6,175 nt of DNA from Xanthobacteraceae bacterium (GTDB taxonomy: Bacteria; Pseudomonadota; Alphaproteobacteria; Rhizobiales; Xanthobacteraceae): the NCBI GenBank assembly GCA_030037185.1, contig JASHRR010000776.1, forward strand, positions 1 through 6,175, given 5' to 3'. Under the pieces are notes generated by a model, which was not told the origin of the DNA, ran no database searches, and saw only the letters and a program-made list of their open reading frames with translations. The position numbers were made by a program, and so were the translations under genes. Shown one piece after another: positions 1 through 5,171 of the stretch (the stretch's first letter is position 1; every line of letters starts with the position of its first letter).

Positions 1-196
1 TTAGGGATCGTCGCATTAGGGCGAAACTCTGCTCACAACCGCTCATTTTTTCGGCGTATAGCCTGGCTCTTCGGTTGATAGAGATATCATTCAAACCAGC
101 CGATGACCTTCGCCGGCACCGAGACCGCTCGCATGCTGTAGAAGGCGCGATTGGGCTCCGGCAAACGATGGCTGATTTCCTATTTGGGAACCTACC
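1..196. other. Gene-free left edge
   Basis: No supported gene was found here. An open frame covers 75-365 on the plus strand, but its composition is not protein-like and its second half runs out of frame across the GlsB-type relic. No tRNA, terminator or clear promoter was recognised. The last bases before 197 contain a short GGGA that may be the worn ribosome binding site of the relic. Confidence 0.5.
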
Positions 197-516
197 ATGC
201 GTTTGTCGAATGAGAGCCTCCTGGTCATTATTCTGGTCCGGCTCATTGCTGGTTGGTTACAGGCCAGGCGATGCGAGGCTCAGGCTTCGGCCTGATAGAC
301 GATTTGATAGTCGGTTCGTGGTTAGTAGGGCGCTCTCCGTGGCGGCTGGCTTCTGCCACGACTAAAGATCCATCTCGGTGTCATTATTGACTTATCATTG
401 ACGCTCTCGTCAGCGCAATCGGGTTGCTGCTTATCCTGCGCCTAATTGGATGGGTAGCTGAGGATATGGACGCTGGCGCGGATGCTGGTAAACGATCTCG
501 ACAGGTCAGCACGTGA
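197..516 (+). pseudogene. Decayed GlsB/YeaQ/YmgE-family (transglycosylase-associated) membrane protein gene
   Basis: Intact members are short (about 80-90 residues), three-helix, glycine-rich inner-membrane proteins linked to stress response. Here the family sequence is spread over two frames. From the ATG at 197 one reads SNESLLVIILVRLIAGWL. The match moves to the next frame at about 260 (AMRGSGFGLIDDLIVG), returns to the first frame at 341-390 (GGWLLPRLKIHLGVIID), and shifts again at 397-453 (IDALVSAIGLLLILRLIGW). The first frame hits TGA at 293. Adding one base between 259 and 260 would restore the family-like LAGQAMRGSGFG, suggesting a 1-base deletion. The last shift coincides with an 11-bp imperfect duplication. 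The final frame stays open to TGA at 514-516, past the usual end of the family. Family assignment is from recalled motifs, not a search. No functional product is expected. Confidence 0.8.
381..402 (+). repeat. 11-bp imperfect tandem duplication inside the GlsB-type relic
   Basis: TCATTATTGAC (381-391) is followed directly by TTATCATTGAC (392-402), identical at 9 of 11 bases. Only one copy is expected at this point of the family (Ile-Ile-Asp-Ala), and an 11-bp insertion changes the frame exactly where the recognisable sequence switches. It is therefore probably one of the inactivating events. Confidence 0.6.
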
Positions 517-787
517 GCGATGGGATTGCTGGCTTCTTACCCGGCATGCGGTCGAACGGCCTGCACATGTGAGCGGCCGGGAGGACCACGCGATAACCGA
601 AACGCCTAATCACCTCCAATCTTGTCTGCCACCATGAAAGTAACTGGCGCTCGCAAATCGGTGATAGAGGGCCAAGAATCACTCGCGAATGTGTGAAAAA
701 AGGGCGGGAACAAGAGCTTGCCTAACGGACTTTCCCGTCGGGTCGCCGATAAAGCCATCGGTCAATGTCTTTTCTTTGGGAGGTATC
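517..787. other. Intergenic stretch between the relic and the 57-residue gene
   Basis: I see no gene here. The open frame starting at 689 runs in frame into the 788 gene, but its N-terminal part has no ribosome binding site and no protein-like character, so 788 is preferred. No promoter matching a consensus could be fixed. Confidence 0.4.
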
Positions 788-961
788 ATGTCGCGTCGAT
801 TGTATCGAGCAGAACGTTGCCGGGATCTGGCGGAGGAATATCGCGCGATTGCTGCGCTTTGTCCCTCAACGGAAACACGAAGCCTCTATTCGCGGATGGC
901 AGAGCATTACAACAAGCTTGCTGAAGCCGAGGAGCTGAGCGCGCTGGCCTACGGGCGTTAA
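788..961 (+). CDS. Small hypothetical protein, 57 residues, basic and helical
   Basis: The ATG at 788 is preceded by GGGAGG at 778-783 with a 4-base gap, a good ribosome binding site. This decides the start over the in-frame codon at 689. The protein begins MSRRLYRAERCRDLAEEY and ends SRMAEHYNKLAEAEELSAL followed by AYGR. It has no signal peptide or membrane segment and should be almost entirely alpha-helical, with Cys at residues 11 and 25. The arrangement of an N-terminal RAExCRxLA helix and a C-terminal SRMAEHYxxLAEAEEL helix resembles short cytoplasmic orphans I associate with Bradyrhizobium. No function is known to me. Its neighbours are a relic upstream and a secreted Gly-rich protein 102 bases downstream, so there is no operon clue. 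A two-helix fold that self-associates or binds a partner is inference. Confidence 0.8.
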   Translation: MSRRLYRAERCRDLAEEYRAIAALCPSTETRSLYSRMAEHYNKLAEAEELSALAYGR

Positions 962-982
962 GCTGTTCGACGAATCGACCGG

Positions 983-997
983 GCGGCGCCGCGCCGC
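983..997 (+). terminator. GC-rich hairpin after the 57-residue gene
   Basis: GCGGCG (983-988) can pair perfectly with CGCCGC (992-997) around a 3-base loop, 22 bases after the TAA. No T-run follows, so it is not a classic intrinsic terminator. It could still end or stabilise the transcript, or be chance in GC-rich DNA. Confidence 0.25.
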
Positions 998-1063
998 GTT
1001 CGATAACCTAAAGACCCAGAGCCCTCCCATCCAACAAGGGGCGCGGACAGGAAGGAGAGAAAC

Positions 1064-1477
1064 ATGACAGGCAAATCAGTCTTCGCGTTCGCAGCAATTC
1101 TCACGCTTGGCAGTCTATCACTTGGCACCGCTGCTTTCGCTGCCGACGGCGGTGGTGGTCATGGCGGCGGCGGACACTTCGGCGGTGGTGGTCATGGCGG
1201 CGGCAGCGTTGCACATTTCGGTGGTGGCGGTGCACACTTCGGCGGCGGACACATTGGGGCTGGACGGTTCGTGACTGGACATGGGCCACGCGCACCCGTA
1301 GTGGCTGGGCGCGGACCTAGACCGGGCGCACGTGTCGCGCCTGGATATGGCGCCCGTGCATTCGCCCCTGGTGGTCACCGCCGACATTTCTGGCACGGTC
1401 GTTGGTGGGATTACGGCGTTGGCCCGTGCTGGGTATGGTCGGACTATTACGGAGAATACGTGTGGGCCTGTGATTAA
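1064..1477 (+). CDS. Secreted Gly/His-rich hypothetical protein with aromatic C-terminus
   Basis: The ATG at 1064 has AAGGAG at 1052-1057, an excellent ribosome binding site with a 6-base gap. Residues 1-27 form a Sec signal peptide: a Lys at position 4, a hydrophobic core, and an AFAA end just before Asp28, so cleavage near 26/27 is likely. Residues 29-63 are Gly/His-rich repeats (GGGGH, GGGHF, AHFGGGG) with about seven His. Residues 64-105 are rich in Gly, Arg, Pro and Ala and look disordered. Residues 106-137 switch to an aromatic block, HFWHGRWWDYGVGPCWVW and then EYVWACD, with Cys122 and Cys136 that could form a periplasmic disulfide. The layout resembles short Gly-rich exported proteins I recall from Bradyrhizobium, with no function known to me. 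Metal binding by the His-rich part is inference. The antisense frames over this gene are shadows of its repeats. Confidence 0.85.
   Translation: MTGKSVFAFAAILTLGSLSLGTAAFAADGGGGHGGGGHFGGGGHGGGSVAHFGGGGAHFGGGHIGAGRFVTGHGPRAPVVAGRGPRPGARVAPGYGARAFAPGGHRRHFWHGRWWDYGVGPCWVWSDYYGEYVWACD
1148..1204 (+). repeat. 33-bp-period coding repeat in the Gly/His-rich gene
   Basis: A 24-base unit at 1148-1171 recurs exactly at 1181-1204. It encodes GGGGHGGG, followed in the first copy by GHF. Shorter GGTGGTGG-type units continue to about 1257. Such tracts lengthen and shorten by slippage or unequal exchange, so the length of the His-rich segment probably varies between strains. Confidence 0.8.
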
Positions 1478-1488
1478 GGCTCTGATAT

Positions 1489-1510
1489 AAGCCAGCCTCA
1501 TTGGCTGCTT
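1489..1510 (+). terminator. Stem-loop just after the secreted-protein gene
   Basis: AAGC-C-AGCC (1489-1497) pairs with GGCTGCTT (1503-1510) around the loop TCATT, giving eight pairs with one bulged C. It begins 12 bases after the TAA at 1475-1477. The position suits a terminator, but only a weak T pair and no T-run follow, so it may be a Rho-aided or stabilising hairpin. Confidence 0.4.
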
Positions 1511-1600
1511 GAAATCACCGTCACTGAGGACCTCCTCTGAACCCCGCGCGCCGCGCCGACCGGCGCCGGGGACTTTTTATGTCGGCGAGTTACTCTCTGT

Positions 1601-1799
1601 TTTATCGAGCGCAAATACGATTGTCTGCGCGCGCAATTGCAGGATTAAGTCCAGCAATCGCTCCTCCACGTGTAATGGTCGGTGCCGGAAAAATAACTCG
1701 TCTGACGAACTTTCCTCTACAGACGAGTTCGCAAGGGCATGCGACGCGTTCCTGGATACGCTCAAGTCGTCTCTGGTCAACCAGCCACCTCCTCACTAA
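1601..1799 (+). pseudogene. Possible relic of an unidentified small protein gene
   Basis: In one plus frame from 1601 the reading FIERKYDCLRAQLQD is followed by TAA, then VQQSLLHV, then another stop. In the neighbouring frame from about 1700 the codons become G/C-ending and read SSDELSSTDEFARACDAF then LDTLKSSLVNQ to a TAA at 1797-1799. This looks like one acidic helical protein broken by a stop and a frameshift. It could also be chance open frame. I do not recognise the family. Confidence 0.22.
1695..1729. repeat. Perfect 10-bp inverted repeat with 15-base spacer
   Basis: AACTCGTCTG (1695-1704) and CAGACGAGTT (1720-1729) are exact reverse complements. The flanking bases do not extend the match. 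No T-run follows, so a terminator is unlikely. It could be a dyad protein-binding site or an RNA hairpin. It lies inside the possible relic, where the pairing may be incidental. Confidence 0.5.
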
Positions 1800-1856
1800 C
1801 CGGTCGCAGGGGCGGGGGAACCAGCAAGATCTGCGGCTACTACACGACTCCAAGAG

Positions 1857-1997
1857 ATGTCGCTTGTCCAATATCAGATAGAGATCGACCGTGTTCGAAC
1901 GGCAATCGACGAAATCGGAAGTCTACGCAGGACCATAAGACCTTTATGCCATAACAACGCCAACGCGCCGCCGATCGCGGCTCGACTCATATACTAA
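1857..1997 (+). CDS. Possible 46-residue hypothetical protein
   Basis: An ATG at 1857 opens 46 codons beginning MSLVQYQIEIDRVRTAIDEI, then GSLRRTIRPL, and ending AARLIY at TAA 1995-1997. The first 30 residues have heptad-like spacing of Val, Ile and Leu and could form a short coiled coil. The only purine-rich sequence upstream is AAGAG touching the ATG, a poor ribosome binding site. The stop codon overlaps the start of the left arm of the inverted repeat at 1996. The frame is open back to the TAA at 1797, the stop of the relic above, so this may be part of the same decayed gene. Function unknown, and translation uncertain. Confidence 0.25.
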   Translation: MSLVQYQIEIDRVRTAIDEIGSLRRTIRPLCHNNANAPPIAARLIY

Positions 1998-2219
1998 TTA
2001 AATCATACATATTTTTAGGTCTAAATTTATGGTTGCGTGCGAGTGGACCTTATGCGGACGCCGCGGTAGCCTATGACCTCCCTCGGCAATCCCGACCTCA
2101 ACGATGGTCGGATCCTCCATAACGTCGCCAGCAGTGCTGGCCGCCCGGGCCGCGGTTGGTGCATCCGCCGGTAATAGATTATCTAATTAGTATAATTAAA
2201 AACTATGTAGGATTTAATT
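1996..2219. repeat. 224-bp segment bracketed by 22/23-bp near-perfect AT-rich inverted repeats
   Basis: The left arm at 1996-2017 (AATTAAATCATACATATTTT then TA) matches the reverse complement of 2197-2219 with one mismatch and one single-base gap. A second exact pair, TACTAATTA (1992-2000) and TAATTAGTA (2184-2192), overlaps it. The arms are almost pure A/T, while the 179 bases between are GC-rich with small dyads at 2089-2113 and 2127-2141. No open frame of note lies inside. The layout is that of a MITE or the ends of a deleted insertion sequence, but I cannot see a target-site duplication. A paired regulatory region is an alternative. Confidence 0.5.
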
Positions 2220-2257
2220 GCCACAGTGCAATTTTCAGGTATTTAATTTTTGGGTCT
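2011..2257 (+). repeat. Direct repeat ATTTTT(A/G)GGTCT, two copies
   Basis: ATTTTTAGGTCT at 2011-2022 and ATTTTTGGGTCT at 2246-2257 agree at 11 of 12 bases. Both are followed by TTTAT within a few bases. One copy overlaps the left inverted arm, and the other sits 34 bases before the 2291 start codon. They may be duplicated operator-like sites or traces of the same rearrangement. Confidence 0.35.
2127..2141. repeat. Compact hairpin in the core of the inverted-repeat segment
   Basis: GCCAGC (2127-2132) pairs exactly with GCTGGC (2136-2141) around AGT. A second dyad lies nearby: ATCC(C)GACC at about 2089-2097 with GGTCGGAT at 2106-2113, one base bulged. Together they could give a transcript of this segment a compact fold. 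Confidence 0.35.
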
Positions 2258-2276
2258 TTATAGCTTGCGCTCTGCT

Positions 2277-2290
2277 GGGGGGGGGCGGCC
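2277..2290 (+). promoter_or_regulatory. Run of nine G acting as ribosome binding site for the 71-residue gene
   Basis: G9 occupies 2277-2285, followed by CGGCC and the ATG at 2291. The run supplies a GGGG-type pairing sequence about 5 bases from the start codon, and no other Shine-Dalgarno candidate exists. Homopolymer runs of this length slip during replication, so spacing and strength may vary between cells. Confidence 0.45.
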
Positions 2291-2506
2291 ATGCCAATTC
2301 GTACTTTTATACAACCCGGAGCGTTCGATCCTGAGGCAATCGGGGCGATGATTGAGGCTTTCGATGCCGCCTGTGAAAAGCTAGGCGACCTCGATCAGCC
2401 GGAAGTGGCGCGTGAAGTGATCGCAGGACGAATCGTTGCCGCGGCAAAACTTGGTGAGCGTGACCCGGCTCGCTTGCTGGAAGCCGCGCTCCGCAAACCG
2501 GAATAG
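2291..2506 (+). CDS. Small hypothetical protein, 71 residues, acidic and helical
   Basis: The protein starts MPIRTFIQPGAFDPEAIGAM and ends with GERDPARLLEAALRKPE. It has no signal peptide or membrane span and is predicted to be mostly helical, with one helix before and one after the DLDQPEVAREV turn. The FDPEAIxxMxxAF opening and the GERDPxRLxEAAL ending are features I recall from short hypothetical proteins spread through rhizobia, none with a known function to me. Codon use is clean GC3-rich, which supports a real gene. The upstream 300 bases are AT-rich and repeat-laden, a likely promoter area, and the ribosome binding site is an unusual G-run. It stands alone on the plus strand. The minus-strand frame across 2381-2683 is a shadow. 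Confidence 0.75.
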   Translation: MPIRTFIQPGAFDPEAIGAMIEAFDAACEKLGDLDQPEVAREVIAGRIVAAAKLGERDPARLLEAALRKPE

Positions 2507-3039
2507 CCGCGCCTGACGGTCGCCTTCGTTCCTCTCGTCAGCGAAAATCCTACACAGGTCATTTCTCGAACAAGTCGAGCGGGCGAGCAAACATATCGGG
2601 CGTGCGTTTGGCCTCGGTCGTATGGTGCCGGCGGCGCCGCTTGTCTGAGGCCATTCGCCTTCGGCAGGGCCCGTTTTAGTCAATACCCGTCATAGGTGTC
2701 TCTTGCACTCCATCAAGGGCGGGCGGGTCGAGACAATAGTCGTTGAACGAATGGCTCTGTTCGCGGTCGAGCACCTCAAAGGACGAAGACGGGTCGGACT
2801 TCGTTGCTCTGGACTGGCTACCTAGCGGGACCCCCGTCTCTCGATCAGCGAGGAATCATAAGCCTGCTTGTGGATACCGGGGATAATCTGCCGCTAGTCC
2901 CCGCTTGTCATGTTTGAAGGAGGCCAACAGGGCGTAAATTATCAACATCAGCTTTTCGACAATCTCCACAGCTTTCACGCAGGTTTTGCCGCACCTAAAG
3001 CGGTTGCGTTCGAGCACGAGTGAGTTCGGTTCATACATC
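2507..3039. other. 533-base stretch without an assured gene
   Basis: Small dyads are present: CTGACG/CGTCAG at 2513-2541 shortly after the TAG, and CGGGGA/TCCCCG at 2878-2903. Neither is followed by a T-run. A plus frame from TTG 2743 to TAA 2884-2886 reads 47 residues, including SKDEDGSDFVALDWLPSGTP, which looks protein-like but has no ribosome binding site or known relative. A minus frame at 2856-3071 contains GKTCVKAVEIVEKLMLIIYA, faintly like the end of an IS110-type transposase, far too weak to call. Otherwise I see nothing. Confidence 0.4.
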
Positions 3040-3432
3040 ATGGGTTTCGAGAACATTCTGGTTGTGGACAAAAGCGTTCATCTGCCCTCTTTTTGCGCAT
3101 TCACCTTCAAGGGAGATGATCCTTGCGCAGTAGCCTGGATCGATTTCTGGGCTGTAGAGCCGTGCAGCAACGCTGAGACCGATTATGCACGCGGACAGGA
3201 ATACGCGGAGGAGGCAATTTCGCATGTTCGCAAGACCAGCCAGCCTGCTTTTATTGAATGCGTTTTAATATTCATCGGCATAAAGCTGCGCGAACGGAAT
3301 CAACGCGCTGGCGGGTTGGAAAATGGTTTCACGGATCGCATTGCCGAAGAGTTTCCAGGAGTTGTAGAGCGGGTACTCATGCGCGTCCTCGCATGGCGCC
3401 CAACGAGGCCAGCGCGGTTTCCGGTTCACTAA
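3040..3432 (+). CDS. Hypothetical protein, 130 residues, cysteine-containing
   Basis: The protein starts MGFENILVVDKSVHLPSFCA and ends RPTRPARFPVH. No membrane span or signal peptide is evident. The stretch at residues 46-80 (ETDYARGQEYAEEAI and then SQPAFIECVLIFIGIKLRER) followed by AGGLENGFTDRIAEEFPGVV resembles rhizobial hypothetical proteins I recall, with a helical YARGQxYAEEAI element and an FIECV core. Cys is at 19, 29, 42 and 74. Function is unknown. The start is uncertain: the ATG at 3040 has no good ribosome binding site (GAGTGAG lies about 18 bases upstream). The frame continues upstream to a TTG at 2986 that is no better, and the first 40 residues fit less well than the rest, so the N-terminus may be recombined. 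The stop overlaps that of the convergent gene. Confidence 0.65.
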   Translation: MGFENILVVDKSVHLPSFCAFTFKGDDPCAVAWIDFWAVEPCSNAETDYARGQEYAEEAISHVRKTSQPAFIECVLIFIGIKLRERNQRAGGLENGFTDRIAEEFPGVVERVLMRVLAWRPTRPARFPVH

Positions 3433-3710
3433 CGCTGAGACGCAGACCAGCGGTGCAATACACGTGGTAGATCGGACTCGGTAATCTCTGACGCCAGCGA
3501 ATTAACTTTCCACATCGATTCAGCGAGCTCCAACATCTCTCCATAAGTCAGAGCGCGTATTGCTTTGGCAATTTCATCAAGGCGGGAGTGACCGAGCTCG
3601 TTACGAGGACTTTCTGGCTCAAATTGGTTCCCGCGCCAATTCTTCGGCCGATAATCGTCTAAGGTTGTATCTAGATCGCGTACACCTTTCAGCAGCTCGA
3701 ACCCCGACAT
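3429..3710 (-). CDS. Hypothetical protein, 93 residues, convergent with the preceding gene
   Basis: The minus-strand ATG at 3708-3710 follows GGAGGGG with about a 6-base gap, a strong ribosome binding site that fixes the start. The N-terminus (MSGFELLKGVRDLDTTLDDY) is acidic and probably partly unstructured. Residues 41-93 form the conserved-looking part, HSRLDEIAKAIRALTYGEML then ELAESMWKVN, ending LPRVLHRWSASQR. The LTYGEMxELAExxWK segment followed by LPxxLHRWS is a pattern I associate with small orphan proteins of rhizobial symbiosis islands, with no known function to me. It is cytoplasmic and helical with no transmembrane segment. Its TAG (3429-3431) overlaps the TAA (3430-3432) of the plus-strand gene, so the two transcripts share a 3' end and could interfere. 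A TATAAA lies about 35 bases upstream of the ATG, but no clear -35 was found. Confidence 0.75.
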   Translation of the reverse strand: MSGFELLKGVRDLDTTLDDYRPKNWRGNQFEPESPRNELGHSRLDEIAKAIRALTYGEMLELAESMWKVNSLASEITESDLPRVLHRWSASQR

Positions 3711-4192
3711 CTAATCCCCTCCGTCGTTGCGTCGCCTCGCCAAGGTTTTATACCAAGGACAATCTCCGGCGAGGCATTCTCACCGAACTGCCAAAACCTC
3801 GCAATATCGGTCTGAGCGCGCGCCATTGGTGCACGTGATGGTAGATTGTTGATTGAATTGCCCGGATTGGGGCCAGGCGATTCTGAACCTAAGGACAGCC
3901 ACCGAAGCCGAGAAGGCTGCAGAAAGGTGAGGTTTCCGGCTTGACCGCTGCCCTAGCCAAGGCCCCCCTTCACCTCGCACGCCAGCCCACCGCCGAAGCC
4001 GAGCACGGTCAGCAGGCGGTGGCAGCGGTTGCAGAGCCAATCGTGAGGCGGATGGCGCCGCTTCGAAGTGGTCCCGACCTGGCCGGTATGAGGACGCCGA
4101 TCCCGAGCATCTCGCTCGATACATTCGGCATCTATGAGCTGCCAGAGGCGAGATAGACATAGGCTTGCCCCCGATCGAGAAAGAGCGTGCGA
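3711..4192. other. Gene-free stretch with minus-strand coding traces
   Basis: No gene with a ribosome binding site was found. One minus frame is open from 4192 to a TAG at 3953-3955 but has no start codon. It contains RRHPPHDWLCNRCHRLLTVL then GFGGGLACEVKGG, with the CxxCH encoded by 4016-4033. Its codons are strongly G/C-ending, suggesting the remains of a small zinc-ribbon-like protein. Past the TAG the same frame holds an ATG at 3826 and 45 codons reading into the 93-residue gene's start, without a ribosome binding site. The 126-residue minus frame at 3780-4160 is Ser/Arg/Pro-rich and looks like a shadow. Confidence 0.35.
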
Positions 4193-4603
4193 TTATGCCG
4201 GGTGATTGGTAGGCGTGCCCGCAGCGTCCGCCGACGACATGCGCTCGGTCTCACCGATACGAAACCCGCTGACGACGTCTTCGAGCAACTCGCGCACCCA
4301 ATACCTTGCCAAGGAGATGGCGGGCGAAAGAGACCGTATCAATCGGCAGCTCCACGCGAGCGAGCGGCGGCTATCCTTGGCGGCCAGGCGTGACATTCGC
4401 TCGACCCATCCCGCGGGTGAAGGCCCCGACTCGAACTGATTGTCGAAATACTGGGTCTCGCGGGCGATCTTCCCGCCGAGGAATTCCCCGGTAACTGACG
4501 GTGAAGACGGCCGCCCGTCGACGATACTACCACCTCCGATATGCGTCTCGGTTATTTCGCCGTAAACTCGCGCGCAAACACATTGATGACGCTTACCGAG
4601 GAG
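4193..4603 (-). pseudogene. Truncated open frame with a possible NTF2/SnoaL-like C-terminal segment
   Basis: On the minus strand this frame is open from just inside a TAG at 4604-4606 to TAA 4193-4195 (about 136 codons) with no ATG, GTG or TTG before the internal ATG at 4396. Codons from 4561 down to 4394 are GC3-rich and read GEITETHIGGGSIVDGRPS, then TGEFLGGKIARETQYFDNQF, then SPAGWVERM. The GGKIxRETQYFxxxFExxP...WVERM pattern is what I recall from the last strands of NTF2/SnoaL-like proteins of about 130 residues. If so, the N-terminal half is missing and the open frame continues about 65 codons past the family's usual end. It overlaps the last 11 bases of the histidine phosphatase gene, which suggests a recombination junction there. 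The assignment is tentative. It is unlikely to be translated. Confidence 0.35.
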
Positions 4604-5171
4604 CTAATGCCTCCACGCGGTGCTCGACGAGATGCCAAATGATCTCCTGCGGAACCGCGAGTGACAGCGTCTGTTCACGAGTTAATCCAAGATAAGCGCC
4701 GCGAATGATGCGACCAGCCAAGCCGTGTGAAACCGCGACGGTCACTTCCTTTAAGTCCGTCAGCCACGAGGAGACGCGCAGCAAGGCCTCTTGGTACGAT
4801 TCTCCGTCCGGTGCATGAAAAAACCAATCGTATGCGTTGCAGCCATCAAGCCGGCCCGGCCAGCCCGCATGAATGTCGATCCGGGTCAGGCCGTCCCAAG
4901 AGCCGATGCTGACTTCCCGAATACGCGGTTCAATCACCGGAGCGGCATCGATGAAATTGCAAATTATTTCTGCTGTTTCGCGCGTGCGCCCGAGGGGACT
5001 GATGTGCAAGGCAACGTTGCGCCCTTTCAGGATTACCGAAAGAAGGCGACCGGCATCTTCCGCTTGCTTCCGACCGCGCCGTGTAAGGGGGGAGTCCAGC
5101 TTTCCCTGATATCGCCCTTGTGCATTCCATTCCGTTTCGCCGTGTCGCAAAAGGTATATCTCGCCAGCCAT
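4593..5171 (-). CDS. Histidine phosphatase superfamily protein (phosphoglycerate mutase-like), 192 residues
   Basis: A phosphohistidine hydrolase of the branch that includes GpmB- and CobC-like phosphatases. The LRHGETEWN signature (residues 8-16) carries Arg9 and the nucleophile His10, which becomes phosphorylated. SPLGRTRETAEI gives Arg62, EVSIGSWDG gives the likely proton donor Glu86, and VSHGLAGR gives His149, so the catalytic set is complete. PDGES at 121-125 matches the usual Gly-Glu-Ser region. The length is normal for the family and the protein is cytoplasmic, with no signal peptide. The ATG at 5169-5171 follows GAGGG with a 5-base gap. Substrate cannot be read from sequence: cofactor-dependent mutase activity is unlikely at this size, and a sugar-phosphate, alpha-ribazole-phosphate or other small phosphoester substrate is possible. 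It is divergent from the Na/Pi-type transporter, 283 bases away. Downstream is only relic DNA, so it is probably monocistronic. Confidence 0.92.
   Translation of the reverse strand: MAGEIYLLRHGETEWNAQGRYQGKLDSPLTRRGRKQAEDAGRLLSVILKGRNVALHISPLGRTRETAEIICNFIDAAPVIEPRIREVSIGSWDGLTRIDIHAGWPGRLDGCNAYDWFFHAPDGESYQEALLRVSSWLTDLKEVTVAVSHGLAGRIIRGAYLGLTREQTLSLAVPQEIIWHLVEHRVEALAPR

Larger units (their letters stand above)
1511..1856. other. Gene-poor stretch with no intact gene
   Basis: Several open frames of 67-100 codons overlap on both strands, but none has a ribosome binding site or convincing composition. A plus-strand coding-like trace (1601-1799) and a perfect inverted repeat (1695-1729) are listed separately. 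Confidence 0.45.

Noticed and set aside
75..365. 96-codon open frame on the plus strand
   Set aside because: Arg-rich, not protein-like, and it crosses the GlsB-type relic in a different frame from most of its motifs.
707..735. GGAAC followed by about 16 bases, similar to an EcfG-type general stress promoter
   Set aside because: The expected GTT of the -10 element is absent, so the match is half a consensus.
1391..1405. TGGCAC-N5-TTGG, similar to a sigma-54 promoter
   Set aside because: The -12 element lacks the needed GC, and the site lies inside the secreted-protein gene with no gene following at the right distance.
2856..3071. Minus-strand frame with a GKTCVKAVEIVEKLMLIIYA segment, faintly like the end of an IS110-type transposase
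   Set aside because: The resemblance is short and lacks the catalytic or conserved upstream motifs; no inverted ends or target duplication are visible.
3780..4160. 126-codon minus-strand frame
   Set aside because: Ser/Arg/Pro-rich composition, no ribosome binding site, and an adjacent frame shows the better coding signal.
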